Below are positions 5,502 to 15,922 of a stretch of 64,000 bases of DNA, one piece after another. This DNA is from Sphingobium indicum BiD32. Lineage in GTDB: Bacteria > Pseudomonadota > Alphaproteobacteria > Sphingomonadales > Sphingomonadaceae. How positions within the stretch are numbered: the first letter of the stretch is position 1; every line of letters begins with the position of its first letter. A model generated the notes under the pieces. The model did not search any database. It was not told where the DNA came from and was given only the letters and a program-made list of their open reading frames with translations. The stretch lies in contig NZ_CAVK010000061.1 of the NCBI RefSeq assembly GCF_000382885.1, positions 1 to 64,000 of the forward strand. Direction: 5' to 3'. Made by a program: the position numbers and the translations under genes.

Positions 5502-7800
5502 GGACATCCGCAGCGACGGCCGACCCGTCCCTTTGACCCACCACAGCGCGCGCGGCCGCGTGCAGCGCAATGCCGGCAATTTCACCCGCGGCAGCCAGCT
5601 TCTCACCCACGAGATGATGATGTGGTTCTCGGGCGCCAAGCTGCCCTTCATGCTCTGGTTCTTCGCCTTCGTTGGCGCCTGGTTCATCATCATGTCGCTC
5701 AAGCTCGACGAGCACGGTTTCCAGCTCGTCTGCATGAAGATCTATGCGACGCTCTGGAACTGGATCGACCTCAATCCGAACAAGCGCGTCAACGTCACGC
5801 TGCCAAGCGGCGAGATCATGCGGACCGTGATGCAGGCGGTCCCCTATATCCCCGAGGTCATCAAGGCGTGGTCCGTGGCGATGCGCGGTCTCCTGGGTGC
5901 CTTTCTCATCTCGATCTTCATCACCATTCCCGTGGCCATATGGTTCGTGGACCTGTCCCACCGGCGCGGTCGTTCGATCCTTCAGGAACGACACGAGCGC
6001 GGCGCCATGCTGGTCGACCGCAGCGTGCTCCTTACCGAGATCAACGAACACAACCGCGCGAAGTTCGAAGAGGAAGCCGCCGAGTTCCTTCCTGGCATGT
6101 CCTCGCGGCAAGTCCTCGCGCTGCCGTTTCGCGCGCGGAAGGAAGCCGGCATCCATCATCCCTACACACTTGCCGGGATCCCGTTCCCGCATCGCACCGA
6201 GCAATCCCACGTCATGCTCATTGGCACGACCGGCTCGGGCAAGACGACCGAGCTCAGGAGTCTCGTCACCCAGATGCGCGAGCGCCAGGACACGGCCGTC
6301 ATCTTTGATCTCACCGGCGCATATGTCGAAGCCTTCTACGATCCCTCACGCGACACGATCCTCAATCCCATGGACCAGCGCTGCCCGGCCTGGTCGATCT
6401 TCAACGACTGCCGCACGCACAGCGAGTTCACCGCCGCCGCCGCAGCCTTGATCCCGTCGGATGGCGGCTCTTCCGAACCCTTCTGGGCGCTGGCCGCGCG
6501 CACCCTCTTCATCGAGATGTGCGTCCGGTTGCAGGAGCGTGGCCAGACGTCCAACCTTGCCCTCTCCGAGAACCTGATGACGGCGGACCTGAAGCGCGTT
6601 CACCGTTTCCTCGCCAACACCATCGCCGATCCGCTGACCGCTCCGGAAGCTGCGCGCATGGCGGAATCGATCCGCGCCGTCTTCAACACCAATGCGCAGG
6701 TGCTGCGCTTCCTTCCAGACGAGGGCGAACCCTTCTCGATCCGCGACTGGATCACGCGGGACAAGAAGCCCGGATCGATCCTGTTCGTCACATCGAGCTA
6801 TGTCGATCTGCCGATGAACCGGGCGCTGCTCACGCTGTGGATGGATCTTGCGATCAACCGACTGATGACCTTGCCGCGCACCCGTTCGCTGCGCACCTGG
6901 TTCATGTTCGACGAGCTCGGCGCACTGCATCGTCTGCCGGCGATCGAGAATGGCCTCCAGACGGCGCGCGCGTTCGGCGGCGCCATGATCCTCGGCATCC
7001 ACAGCTTCGAGAAGCTGGTCGAGGTCTATGGCGAACAGGGAGGCCGAAATCTCGCCTCGCTCGCCCGCTCCAAACTCATCCTCGCGACCGCAGACCTCGA
7101 CACCGCCGAGCAGTGCGCACGATACATCGGCAACCGCGAAGTCCGTCAGATGGATGAAGCCTATTCCTATGGCTACAACAACACCCGCGACGCCTCGACG
7201 CTGACACCGCGCAAACAGGTCGAGCCGCTCGTCATTGCCGACGACATCACCAACCTGCCCTCGATGCACGGCTTCGTGAAATTCCCCGACGGCTTCCCGG
7301 CTGCGCGGATCCTGCTCGAGTGGAAGGACTATCCACAGATCGCCCAGGGCTTCGTCCAAAGGCCCGATGTCGGACCGGTGCGATCAAGGCGCGGAGAGGA
7401 GGTGTTCGAGGAGGATGAGGCGGGGGAAGCCGGCGGACGGGACGGCGCAAACCAGGTCGTGGAGGAGGTGTCCGAAACCGGCAATGTCGCGAAGGATCTC
7501 GCAGCGCGCATCCTCTCGGCCGAGGTCGAGGAGGAGACCGAGGCAACGGCCGAGAGGGCGGGACAGCGCGCCGATGATCGCGGTGACCAGCCCGCCCCGC
7601 AGACCCACGCGGCCGACCGTGCACAGGCCGCGCGTTCGCCCGGCGAGGAGCAGACCGTCTCCGGCCGCGACCGCGATGATCGGCGCGATGGTCGCCACGC
7701 GCCAACGGCTGGCCCCCAGGTCGAGGATCAGACGCTTGCAGAGTTGCGCCAGGATTTCTCATCGGGTCGCGACCATGACGGCATGGACATGGGGATCTGA
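5491..7800 (+). CDS. traD: TraD/TrwB-type conjugative coupling protein
   Basis: A protein of 769 residues. Two membrane segments lie at about 51-70 and 132-153, followed by a cytosolic ATPase. The Walker A motif GTTGSGKT is at 245-252; the Walker B region reads TWFMFDELGAL with a conserved post-Walker stretch (LQTARAFGGAMILGIHS). These are features of VirD4-family type IV coupling proteins, hexameric ATPases that hand relaxase-bound DNA to the secretion channel. The last 150 residues are acidic and low-complexity, probably a binding tail. Its stop overlaps the relaxase start (TGATG), the usual traD-traI order. No VirB/Tra channel genes are in the window. Confidence 0.92.
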   Translation: MAREDIRSDGRPVPLTHHSARGRVQRNAGNFTRGSQLLTHEMMMWFSGAKLPFMLWFFAFVGAWFIIMSLKLDEHGFQLVCMKIYATLWNWIDLNPNKRVNVTLPSGEIMRTVMQAVPYIPEVIKAWSVAMRGLLGAFLISIFITIPVAIWFVDLSHRRGRSILQERHERGAMLVDRSVLLTEINEHNRAKFEEEAAEFLPGMSSRQVLALPFRARKEAGIHHPYTLAGIPFPHRTEQSHVMLIGTTGSGKTTELRSLVTQMRERQDTAVIFDLTGAYVEAFYDPSRDTILNPMDQRCPAWSIFNDCRTHSEFTAAAAALIPSDGGSSEPFWALAARTLFIEMCVRLQERGQTSNLALSENLMTADLKRVHRFLANTIADPLTAPEAARMAESIRAVFNTNAQVLRFLPDEGEPFSIRDWITRDKKPGSILFVTSSYVDLPMNRALLTLWMDLAINRLMTLPRTRSLRTWFMFDELGALHRLPAIENGLQTARAFGGAMILGIHSFEKLVEVYGEQGGRNLASLARSKLILATADLDTAEQCARYIGNREVRQMDEAYSYGYNNTRDASTLTPRKQVEPLVIADDITNLPSMHGFVKFPDGFPAARILLEWKDYPQIAQGFVQRPDVGPVRSRRGEEVFEEDEAGEAGGRDGANQVVEEVSETGNVAKDLAARILSAEVEEETEATAERAGQRADDRGDQPAPQTHAADRAQAARSPGEEQTVSGRDRDDRRDGRHAPTAGPQVEDQTLAELRQDFSSGRDHDGMDMGI

Positions 7801-10800
7801 TGCTCTCGGTCGCCGGCGTCCGCTCCGCTTCCGGTGCCGCGAACTATTTCGCGAAGGACGACTATTACACGGTCGAGGGTTCGTCCGAGATCAGCGCTTG
7901 GGGAGGGGAGGGGGCTGACGCGATCGGGCTTGCCGGCGAGGTGTCCAAGGACGCCTTCGAAGGCGTTCTGAACGGTATCCTGCCGAGCGGCGAAGCCGTC
8001 GCCCAGGTCGAAAACCGGCGCGCTGGCTATGATCTCACCTTCTCCATGCCGAAGTCCGCCTCGGTCATGGCCTATGTCGCCGACGACAAGCGCGTGCTCG
8101 GCGCCAACATGGCCGCGGTCAAGGCCACTATGGCCTGGGTCGAAAAGAACCTCGCCGAAGGGCGGCGCGACGTCGAAGGCCGCAAGGTTCCGGTCCAGAC
8201 CGGCAATCTCGTCTACGCCCTCTTCCAGCACGATACGAGCCGGGCGCTCGACCCGCAGGCTCATATCCACGCGGTCATCGCCAACCTGACGCGCATGCCG
8301 GACGGCAAATGGCAGGCGCTCCATGCCGACAAGATCTGGAGCCACAACAGCATCATCGGCTCGATCTATCATGCGTACCTGCGTTCCGAACTGGAGCGGA
8401 TCGGCTACCAGATCGACCTGAAAGGCAAGCACGGCACCTTCGAAATTACCGGCGTGCCCAAAGCAGTGATCGAGGAATATAGTCAGCGGCGCGAGGAGAT
8501 CCTCGATCGCGCGACGAAGCTCGGCATCAAGTCGCCCGAAGGCCTGCGAGAAATCACCAAGCGCTCGCGTGATCCCAAGCTCGACGTGGAGGATCGCGCT
8601 GCGCTCAAACAGGACTGGATCGACCGCGCGGCGGCACTCGGCTTCGACGGAAAGGATCTCGCCGCCGCGGCAGAGGCGCGTGCGGGACTGGCGCCGCCCG
8701 AAGGTGCCCTCGAACGCGGCTACCGGGCAATCGCGGATGCCATTGATGGTGCCCGGACAAGGCTCGGCAGCTTGGCCCGCCCTCGCGATCCCCTTGTCGA
8801 CAATGCTCTTGTCCGTGCCGTCAAATCGCCCGGCGAAGCGCGCGCGCAGCTCGCGGTCGCATCGGCGGTGCGGATCCTGTCGGAGCGCGAAGCGGCCTGG
8901 CCGGTCCATCTGCTCTCCAAGACAGCGATCGATCTCGGACTCAAGGGTGTCACCGTCGACATGATCGAACGGCGGATCGACCGGTTGGTCCAGAACCGCC
9001 AGCTCATACCCGGCGTTGCGACGGCAGCGGACAGAACCGGCCGGATGGTGACGACACAGGAGGCCCTGCGCACCGAAGAGAAAATTCTTGGCGCCGTCGA
9101 AGAGGGGAAGAGCAAGGCCGAGCCGCTGCTACCGCATGCAGATGCGCCCCAGCGGTTGCAGGATGCCGCGACGCGCGCCCTCAATCCCGGCCAGCTGGCC
9201 GCCGCGACGATGATCCTCTCCTCGGCTGATCGCACCGTGTCGGTCCAGGGTGTCGCCGGCGCCGGTAAATCGACCATGTTGCAGGCGGTCGCGCGCGTGG
9301 CGGAAGCCGAAGGCCGGACTGTCACCGGCCTCGCCTTCCAGAACAAGATGGTGGCAGACCTTGCCGAGGGCGCGGGTATCAAGGCCCAGACGATTGCCTC
9401 CTTCGTGCTCGCCAATGAACGTTTCATCGCTGAGCGCGACACGCCTCGCTATCAAGAGGCCCGCGAAAAGTTCGGCGGCACCATGGTCATCGTGGACGAG
9501 ACCTCGATGGTGTCGTCCAGCGATATGCTGAAGCTGCATCAGATCAGCAGCGCGCTTGGGCTCGACAAACTTGTGCTGGTCGGCGACCGCCAGCAGCTAT
9601 CCTCGATCGATGCCGGCAAGGCCTTCGCCATGATCCAGGCGGGCGGCGGTACCCTGGCGCGTATGGACCAGAATATCCGCCAACGGACCGACAAGCTCCG
9701 TACCGTCGCGGCTCTCGCCAACGTCGGCAGGGCGAGCGCGGCGATGAAGGTGCTCGGGGACCGCGTCGTCGAGACGGCGGAACCGGCGGCTGCCGCGGCC
9801 GATATGTGGCTCGCGCTTTCGGAGCCGGAGCGTGGGGTGACTGCCGTCTTCGCCTCGGGCCGCGACGCGCGCGCCGTCATCAATCAGCGCATCCAGGACG
9901 GCCTCGTCGCTGAAGGCGGCGTCAAGGGCGAGGCTATTCATCTGACGGTCTACGAGCGCGTCAACACGACGCGCGAGGAGCTGCGCTACGCCTCGACCTA
10001 TCGGGCTGGCCAAACACTCGAGGTCGGGAGGGGCGGCGCGCAGGACGTCGGTCTCGCCGGCGGACGTTATGATGTGCTGAAGGTCCATGCGGGCGGTAAG
10101 GTCGAACTGGCCGACGGACGTCGCAAGATCCGGTTCGATCCCCAGAAACTCTCACCGACCGAGCAGCGTGATCGGCTACAGCTCTCCGAAAAGAAGACGC
10201 TCCAGCTGCGCGAAGGCGATCGTATCCGCTGGACCGCCAACGACAAGGAGCGGGGCCTTCACAACGCGGCTCTCGCGCGGGTCCTAGCCGTGGATGCGTC
10301 CGGCGTGACGGTTGAGACTGCAGACAAGGGCCGGCTGACGCTAGGGCTCGGTGATCCCATGCTGTCCCGCCTCGACCTTGCCTACAGCCTCAACATGCAC
10401 ATGGCGCAAGGAATCACCACCGACAAGGCGATCACGGTCATGTCGGCGCATGAGCGCAACCTCTCGAACCAGCGCCTTTTCAACGTCGGCGTGACCCGCG
10501 TGCGCGACGAGCTCACGATAATGGTCGACGATCGGGAGAAACTCGAGCGCCAGCTCGACATGAACCCGGGTAACAAGACCTCCGCGCTGGAGACGCTGGG
10601 TTGGCTCGACATCGACGGCAGGAAGGGCCCCAGCGCCCAGCCGCGCGAGAAATTCGATCCCGGACCAATCGATGGCATCGACCTTTCGGATCTCCCACCG
10701 CTACCGAGCGACTTGCCGCCCCTGCCGACCGGTCCAGCCACGGGCCCGGCAGCGAAGGATCCGAAAGCACCGCCTGATCTGAAGCCCGAACGGGCCGATC

Positions 10801-10844
10801 CGCTGCCGCCGCTTCCCGAGCGCAGCTTGGGACTCGATTTGTGA
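7800..10844 (+). CDS. traI: MobF relaxase-helicase (TrwC/TraI type)
   Basis: A protein of 1014 residues, close to TrwC (about 970). The relaxase domain covers roughly 1-290: candidate catalytic tyrosines Y16, Y22 and Y23 near the N-terminus, and the metal-binding triad H144, H155 and H157 in FQHDTSRALDPQAHIHAV, with TrwC spacing. The helicase begins near 450 with Walker A GVAGAGKS (484-491) and Walker B VDETSM (D566, E567). The enzyme nicks oriT, stays bound to the 5' end and unwinds the strand for transfer. The C-terminus is proline-rich and low-complexity. It is translated directly after traD. Confidence 0.93.
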   Translation: MLSVAGVRSASGAANYFAKDDYYTVEGSSEISAWGGEGADAIGLAGEVSKDAFEGVLNGILPSGEAVAQVENRRAGYDLTFSMPKSASVMAYVADDKRVLGANMAAVKATMAWVEKNLAEGRRDVEGRKVPVQTGNLVYALFQHDTSRALDPQAHIHAVIANLTRMPDGKWQALHADKIWSHNSIIGSIYHAYLRSELERIGYQIDLKGKHGTFEITGVPKAVIEEYSQRREEILDRATKLGIKSPEGLREITKRSRDPKLDVEDRAALKQDWIDRAAALGFDGKDLAAAAEARAGLAPPEGALERGYRAIADAIDGARTRLGSLARPRDPLVDNALVRAVKSPGEARAQLAVASAVRILSEREAAWPVHLLSKTAIDLGLKGVTVDMIERRIDRLVQNRQLIPGVATAADRTGRMVTTQEALRTEEKILGAVEEGKSKAEPLLPHADAPQRLQDAATRALNPGQLAAATMILSSADRTVSVQGVAGAGKSTMLQAVARVAEAEGRTVTGLAFQNKMVADLAEGAGIKAQTIASFVLANERFIAERDTPRYQEAREKFGGTMVIVDETSMVSSSDMLKLHQISSALGLDKLVLVGDRQQLSSIDAGKAFAMIQAGGGTLARMDQNIRQRTDKLRTVAALANVGRASAAMKVLGDRVVETAEPAAAAADMWLALSEPERGVTAVFASGRDARAVINQRIQDGLVAEGGVKGEAIHLTVYERVNTTREELRYASTYRAGQTLEVGRGGAQDVGLAGGRYDVLKVHAGGKVELADGRRKIRFDPQKLSPTEQRDRLQLSEKKTLQLREGDRIRWTANDKERGLHNAALARVLAVDASGVTVETADKGRLTLGLGDPMLSRLDLAYSLNMHMAQGITTDKAITVMSAHERNLSNQRLFNVGVTRVRDELTIMVDDREKLERQLDMNPGNKTSALETLGWLDIDGRKGPSAQPREKFDPGPIDGIDLSDLPPLPSDLPPLPTGPATGPAAKDPKAPPDLKPERADPLPPLPERSLGLDL

Positions 10845-10892
10845 CGTGACTGCCGCCGGCGTGGTGCCGGGGCGAAATGAAGGAGATGAACG

Positions 10893-11093
10893 ATGGGTTG
10901 GGAATTCGAAGAAGCCGGAAAGTTCGGCAGCGAACGGGCGGCCGAAGACTATGCCAAGCGCAACAATATCGATCCGCGAGACGTGCAAATCACCCGCAAG
11001 GGCGAGGAGGTCGAGCTCAATATCCGCCGGTCGGCGCTCGATGGCCGCAATCTGCGTGACAATGGCGAGGGCCGCCGGGATGGCTGGCGCTGA
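10893..11093 (+). CDS. unknown small protein, 66 residues
   Basis: A strong AAGGAGATGAACG precedes ATG 10893. The protein is charged and soluble (GWEFEEAGKFGSERAAEDYA) with no recognised domain. It follows traI after 48 bases and probably belongs to the same transcript. Codon use is like its neighbours. Confidence 0.6.
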   Translation: MGWEFEEAGKFGSERAAEDYAKRNNIDPRDVQITRKGEEVELNIRRSALDGRNLRDNGEGRRDGWR

Positions 11094-11198
11094 TGACCTT
11101 CATCGTTTCGGCCTTCGCGATACTGGTGCACACGTCCGATCTGCTGGGAGAACAGGGTCCACAGCGGGTCTCATGGGCGTACGGATACTGAAAAAAGA

Positions 11199-11330
11199 TC
11201 AGTGGACGCTAAGGGCCCATATTGCCTGGGTGCCCAGCGTTATGGACAGCAACACCAGCCCGACCAAGGTGCGAAGCTGCGATTGTGAGAGGCGGCGTTT
11301 ATGCGCGTCCGGTGCTGAGAGAATGTACAT
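11199..11330 (-). CDS. small single-pass membrane protein, 43 residues
   Basis: An ORF below the usual size limit, running from ATG 11330 to TGA 11199. After a basic stretch (HKRRLSQSQLR) comes one hydrophobic helix (TLVGLVLLSITLGTQAIWAL), a plausible inner-membrane protein with its basic end in the cytosol. An AAAGGG lies about 10 bases before the start. A competing 32-residue frame exists on the plus strand at 11093-11191. The rest of the 11,094-11,447 gap holds nothing I can support. Confidence 0.4.
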   Translation of the reverse strand: MYILSAPDAHKRRLSQSQLRTLVGLVLLSITLGTQAIWALSVH

Positions 11331-11447
11331 GCGTTACTGCGCCCTTTCTCGATTTCCGCAGCTTCGGCTGTTCGCGCGTGTGGACCTATCCGCAATACTA
11401 CGCAGTGAGTTGTCCAAAGGTCGTGGTGCCGGACAGTCCGTTGATGG

Positions 11448-12458
11448 TCAGGCCAGAAGCTCCGTGCCAATCTGATGGATGGCGCGCCCGCTTTTTTCGA
11501 AGCTGGAGATGTTGCGGATCGTGGTCTCCGCGATGGCCCAGAGCGCTTCGCGTGTAAAAAACCCCTGATGGCCTGTGATCAAGACATTGGGGAATGTCAA
11601 AAGACGAGCGAAGACGTCATCCTGCAGCATGCTTTCCGACAAGTCCCTGAAAAAGAGGTCTCCCTCCTCCTCATAGACATCGAGCCCCAAGGCCCCGATG
11701 CGCTCTGACTTCAGGCCGGCAATGACGGCTCTCGTATCCACGACAGCTCCCCGGCTCGTGTTGATCAGCATGGTTCCCTTGCGGATCAGCTGAAGCGCGT
11801 CGTCGTTGATCAGATGGTGCGTTTGGGGTGTCAGGGGACAATGAATGGTTATGATGTCCGACTGTTGCAGCAGCTCTGCGAGCGGGACATATTCTATGCC
11901 CAACTGCCGGAGTTTTGCATCGGGGGCCGGATCGAAAGCCAAAAGCCGACAACCGAACCCTTGAAGGATGCGCGCCACCGCCGCGCCAATCCTGCCAGTT
12001 CCAACGATGCCAACGGTTCGCGCGCTGAGATTGAACCCGAGCAAGCCATCCAGAGCGAAGTTGCCTTCGCGAACCCGGACATAGGCCCGGTGCAACTTTC
12101 GGTTGAGTGAGAGGATCAGCGCGACAGTGTGCTCGGCGATCGCTTCCGGCGAATAGGCCGGGACACGCGCGACCGCGATCCCAAGCGCTTCGGCCGCTTT
12201 GAGGTCGACGTGGTTGAAGCCAGCGCTTCGCAACGCAACCAATCGCGTTCCATGACCACGAAGCGCCGCGAGCACTGTGTGATCGAGGCGGTCATTGACG
12301 AAGGCGCAGATCGCGTCAGCTCCTGCGGCTAACGCTACGGTCTGTTCTGAAAGGCCAGCTTCGAGATATCGCAATATATGCGCATGACCGTCTGCCGCAT
12401 TTGCCAGATCGAGGAACTCTCGATCATAACTCCGGGTGCTGAATACCGCGACCTCCAC
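11448..12458 (-). CDS. ldhA: D-lactate dehydrogenase (D-2-hydroxyacid dehydrogenase family)
   Basis: A protein of 336 residues, the usual length. It carries the NAD-binding motif GIVGTGRIG, the catalytic Arg region (RSAGFNHVDL, NTSRGAVVD), and the Asp/Glu-rich and final His elements DVYEEEGDLFF and LITGHQGF, which are typical of fermentative LdhA. It reduces pyruvate to D-lactate with NADH. The start is GTG at 12458, behind AGGAGAAG. It is transcribed away from fixLJ, so the two may share a control region. A fermentative enzyme beside an oxygen sensor fits a low-oxygen response. Confidence 0.88.
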   Translation of the reverse strand: MEVAVFSTRSYDREFLDLANAADGHAHILRYLEAGLSEQTVALAAGADAICAFVNDRLDHTVLAALRGHGTRLVALRSAGFNHVDLKAAEALGIAVARVPAYSPEAIAEHTVALILSLNRKLHRAYVRVREGNFALDGLLGFNLSARTVGIVGTGRIGAAVARILQGFGCRLLAFDPAPDAKLRQLGIEYVPLAELLQQSDIITIHCPLTPQTHHLINDDALQLIRKGTMLINTSRGAVVDTRAVIAGLKSERIGALGLDVYEEEGDLFFRDLSESMLQDDVFARLLTFPNVLITGHQGFFTREALWAIAETTIRNISSFEKSGRAIHQIGTELLA

Positions 12459-12920
12459 CTTCTTGCTTCTCCTCGCTCGGGCGCCGAACGGCGGGCCGGT
12501 CCAAGTATGATCAGCTCATGCAGCACCTTGCATGCAACGACCCGGGGGTGTCGGCAGCCAACCGATCCGGATCTCATGTGCAGCCGAAAGTATGTCTGCA
12601 GCAGCGTTCCCTCTATCCGGAAACTTACTGAGGTTGCGGCCTGTTCGTGCAGGAGGCGCTGTCTAGTGTTAGCGCGCTGCGAAAGGAATCCGCAGGTGGT
12701 GCTTGCGATCCCCTGGGTCCGGTCTCGTGCCGCGTCCAGGGGAATGCCGATTGGCCGTTCGGAGAGGCATGCTTGGTTGGCCCCGGAACTTTTGTTGGCT
12801 CCGCAGGATGAGAATTGATAAAAACCCTCTGGAAAGGGGAGATCCCAGCCAAGTGCTGCCTCCTGTGAAAGATCGTTTGGGGGCAGGGCCATAATTGATG
12901 CGGAACGGCAATCCGGAACA
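12459..12920. other. 462-bp divergent promoter region between ldhA and fixL
   Basis: No supported ORF. I looked for TTGAT-N4-ATCAA type FNR/FixK sites by eye and found none. It must hold the promoters of both flanking genes, but I cannot place them. Confidence 0.4.
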
Positions 12921-14801
12921 ATGGGGGATCTCTCGGCGACGACGTTCATCGAGCAATCCATTCTCCGCCAGTTCCTGACCGCGGTTCTTGCCGGGATCGC
13001 CATTGCGATCATTGCCGTCCTGACGCGCGAGCAGCTCGCCGAACATGTCGATGTACGTGTGCACTATTTCGTGAATCTGGGCGTGGCGACCATGGTACTG
13101 GTCGCATTGCGACCTGGCATTGTTGTTATTTCGAGTGTGGCGGTTACTACGCTTATAACGCTTATCGTGGTGGATGGCTGGCCTGACACCGTCAGTCAAT
13201 TGCTCGCTGTCGGCCTATTTCTAGCTGGTATGATCCTGCTTTGGCAAAACCATTGCCAAACTGCTTTGGCGGCCCGTCGGCTTGCGGACAGGACGGCTAT
13301 ATTGGCCGAGGAGTTGAACCTTCTGATCGATGGTGCCGAGGGCTATGCGATCTATATGCTCGACCCCGAGGGGAAGGTGACGATCTGGAACCAGGGGGCC
13401 GAACGCCTGAATGGCTGGACCGCCGCAGAGATGGTCGGCAGGCCGATGGAGCTCTTCTATCCAACCGATGCGGTCGCGGCAGGCAAACCCAAGTCTTTCC
13501 TGGCGCAGGCCGCGGAGAAGGGCAAGATCGAGGTTGACGACTGGCAGGTGCGCAAGGACGGTAGCGAGTTCCTCGCCGGCATCTCCATCACGGCCTTAAA
13601 GGAAGCGGGTGACGCACTGCGAGGTTTTGCAACGATCGTCCACGACATCACCGACCAGCGCGCGCTGGAAAGCTCATTGCGAAACAGCGAAGCTCACCTC
13701 CGTTCTATCCTCTCGACGGTGCCAGATGCGATGATCGTCATCGACGAGCGCGGGGTGATCATATCCTTCAGCGCGGCCGCTGAGCGCCTGTTCCAATATA
13801 CACAAGCCGAAGTAACCGGATCCAATGTCAGCATACTCATGCCGTCACCGGATCGCGAACGTCACGATGGCTACCTCTCCCGCTATCTGAGCACCGGGGA
13901 ACGGCATATCATCGGGATCGGCCGCGTCGTTTTCGCAATGCGCAAGGATGGCTCGACATTCCCGATGGAACTGTCCGTTGGCGAGGCTATGGGCGAAGAG
14001 CAGCGGCTCTTCACGGGCTTCATTCGCGATCTTACAGATCGCCAGCGCACCCAGGAGAAGCTTGAGGAGCTTCAGTCCGAACTGATTCATGTCGCACGGG
14101 TAAGCGCGATGGGGACCATGGCCTCGACCCTTGCACATGAGTTGAACCAACCGATCACAGCGGTCGCAAATTATGTGGAAGCCATTCGGGATCTGCTGGC
14201 CGATCCTGACCCTGAGGATTTCCCTGAAATCCATGAGGCGCTCGGAGACGCAGCTAGGGAGGCGATGCGGGCAGGCCATATCGTGCGCCGACTGCGTGAT
14301 TTTGTCGCAAGGGGCGAGATTGAGAAGACCGTCGAGAGCTTACCCAACCTCATCAATGAAGCCGCGGCGTTTGGATTGTTGGGCGCGAACGAAAAATCTA
14401 TCCAAACAAGAATGGATATCGATCATGAGGCTGCAAGTGTTTTCGTCGATAAAATCCAGATACAGCAGGTCCTGGTGAACCTGATCCGCAACGCGGTTGA
14501 TGCCATGGGCCAATCTGCTCAGCGCTTGCTCACAATCCGTACGCTACCCGACCAACATGGCTTCGTACGGGTTACTGTCGCTGACACGGGGCCCGGCGTG
14601 GTGCCTGAGGTTGCTGCGCAGCTCTTCACGGCTTTCGTCAGCACAAAATCGGAGGGCATGGGGCTGGGCCTCTCCATTTGTCGCACTATCGTGGAAGCTA
14701 ATGGTGGCCGAATCTGGATGGAACCTCCGGGCGGGAGCGGCGGCACGCAATTCCATTTCACTTTGGTAAGGGCGGAGGCGGAGAACCCTGATGGAAGATA
14801 A
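12921..14801 (+). CDS. fixL: FixL-like heme-PAS oxygen-sensor histidine kinase
   Basis: A protein of 626 residues. Membrane helices span about 15-115. PAS 1 lies at about 130-250 and PAS 2 at about 255-375. PAS 2 has the FixL heme signature: the proximal His is H315 in [11 protein letters not shown] and the distal Arg is R335 in HIIGIGR, with the 20-residue spacing of rhizobial FixL. The phospho-acceptor is H406 in LAHELNQP; the ATP site shows N524, DTGPG (555-559) and GLGL (581-584). Oxygen on the heme should switch the kinase off. The start is ATG 12921 with a weak ribosome-binding site. It overlaps fixJ by 11 bases. Confidence 0.92.
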   Translation: MGDLSATTFIEQSILRQFLTAVLAGIAIAIIAVLTREQLAEHVDVRVHYFVNLGVATMVLVALRPGIVVISSVAVTTLITLIVVDGWPDTVSQLLAVGLFLAGMILLWQNHCQTALAARRLADRTAILAEELNLLIDGAEGYAIYMLDPEGKVTIWNQGAERLNGWTAAEMVGRPMELFYPTDAVAAGKPKSFLAQAAEKGKIEVDDWQVRKDGSEFLAGISITALKEAGDALRGFATIVHDITDQRALESSLRNSEAHLRSILSTVPDAMIVIDERGVIISFSAAAERLFQYTQAEVTGSNVSILMPSPDRERHDGYLSRYLSTGERHIIGIGRVVFAMRKDGSTFPMELSVGEAMGEEQRLFTGFIRDLTDRQRTQEKLEELQSELIHVARVSAMGTMASTLAHELNQPITAVANYVEAIRDLLADPDPEDFPEIHEALGDAAREAMRAGHIVRRLRDFVARGEIEKTVESLPNLINEAAAFGLLGANEKSIQTRMDIDHEAASVFVDKIQIQQVLVNLIRNAVDAMGQSAQRLLTIRTLPDQHGFVRVTVADTGPGVVPEVAAQLFTAFVSTKSEGMGLGLSICRTIVEANGGRIWMEPPGGSGGTQFHFTLVRAEAENPDGR

Positions 14802-15405
14802 GCGTGTCATTCACATAGTCGACGATGAGGAGGCCATTCGTCGTTCGGCTGGTTTCATGCTGAAGAAATCGGGGTTTGCCGTAACGCCGTGGGTTTCTGG
14901 CGTGGAATTCCTGAAGCATGTCAAGAAGGCCGAGCAAGGCTGTATCCTTCTTGATGTCCGCATGCCCGAGATGGACGGCCTCGAGGTTCAGCAGGAGCTT
15001 AGCGAGCGCGGTGTTTCCATGCCGGTTGTCGTATTGACCGGCCATGGCGACGTCTCGATTGCGGTGCGTGCCATGAAGGCGGGTGCTGTGGATTTCATCG
15101 AAAAGCCGTTCGAGAAAGCAGTTTTGCTGAATGCGATCGAAAGTGCCTTCGAGCGTCTGGCTGACACCGAAGGACGCGCCAGCCGCGCCGCCGATGCGGC
15201 AATCCTCGTCGCCGGGCTTTCGGCACGAGAGCAGGATGTGCTCAAGGGACTGGCACAGGGGCTGCCCAACAAAACCATAGCCTATGATTTGGGAATTTCG
15301 CCCCGAACGGTCGAAGTTCACCGCGCGAACCTGATGGCGAAACTAGGCGTTCGTAGCCTGTCGGAAGCGCTCCGGATAGCCTTTGCGGCAAGCGTTGCCG
15401 ATTGA
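14791..15405 (+). CDS. fixJ: FixJ-like response regulator
   Basis: A protein of 204 residues, the FixJ length. The receiver domain (1-125) has the acidic pocket DDEE near residue 11, the phosphorylated D55 in [13 protein letters not shown], and FIEKPF with the conserved lysine. The C-terminal LuxR/GerE helix-turn-helix (about 140-200) contains [19 protein letters not shown] and [12 protein letters not shown]. As the partner of FixL it should activate low-oxygen promoters when phosphorylated. No fixK or other Crp/Fnr-type target is in this window. Confidence 0.92.
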   Translation: MEDKRVIHIVDDEEAIRRSAGFMLKKSGFAVTPWVSGVEFLKHVKKAEQGCILLDVRMPEMDGLEVQQELSERGVSMPVVVLTGHGDVSIAVRAMKAGAVDFIEKPFEKAVLLNAIESAFERLADTEGRASRAADAAILVAGLSAREQDVLKGLAQGLPNKTIAYDLGISPRTVEVHRANLMAKLGVRSLSEALRIAFAASVAD

Positions 15406-15491
15406 GGATCAGGAGACTTACGTAACGACCCTGCCAGGAATTGCTGACATTGCCAATGGGCCAGCAATGCTGCTGGGTTCGATGGTGCGAC

Positions 15492-15908
15492 ATGGCAGGC
15501 GAAATTATTGCATCTCCATCTCCAGAACGCCCCCGACTTCTCCTGGTCGAGGACGACGCCGGTGTGCGGCGATCCTTGCAGCTTCTATTGCGAGCACGAG
15601 GTTTCGATGTCCGCGCCTATGCGACGGCCGGGGCGTTGCTGGCCGACCCACTGGCTCAGGATGCCTGTTGCGTGGTGGCCGACTACAGGCTGGAGGAGAC
15701 CGATGGGATCGAAGTGTTGTCCCGGCTACGAGCAGAAGGGTGGTCGGGGCCTGCGGTTCTGATCACAGCTTTCCCGTCAGCGGATCTCAGCGAAAGGGCT
15801 TTGGCGCATGGCTTCAGTCGGGTTCTCGAAAAGCCCTTTCGCGAACATGCACTTGGCGATGCCGTGGCGCAGTTGACCGGCACGAGTGAAGCACATTCCC
15901 TGTCGTGA
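15492..15908 (+). CDS. single-domain response regulator (FixJ-type receiver)
   Basis: A protein of 138 residues starting at ATG 15492; a longer frame to 15441 gives an implausible N-terminus. It is a receiver domain only: LLLVEDD near 17-22, phospho-acceptor D64 in VVADYRLEETDG, and LEKPF near the end. There is no output domain. It may act as a phosphate sink or as a FixT-like modulator of FixL; this is inference from position behind fixLJ. The stop overlaps the following cytochrome frame. Confidence 0.8.
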   Translation: MAGEIIASPSPERPRLLLVEDDAGVRRSLQLLLRARGFDVRAYATAGALLADPLAQDACCVVADYRLEETDGIEVLSRLRAEGWSGPAVLITAFPSADLSERALAHGFSRVLEKPFREHALGDAVAQLTGTSEAHSLS

Positions 15909-15922
15909 CCGGGGAGTTCGCT

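Noticed and set aside
5491-7800. Complete conjugation system
   Set aside because: Only the coupling protein and relaxase are present; no VirB/Tra channel gene lies in the window.
12459-12920. FNR/FixK box controlling fixL or ldhA
   Set aside because: No TTGAT-N4-ATCAA type dyad is visible by eye.
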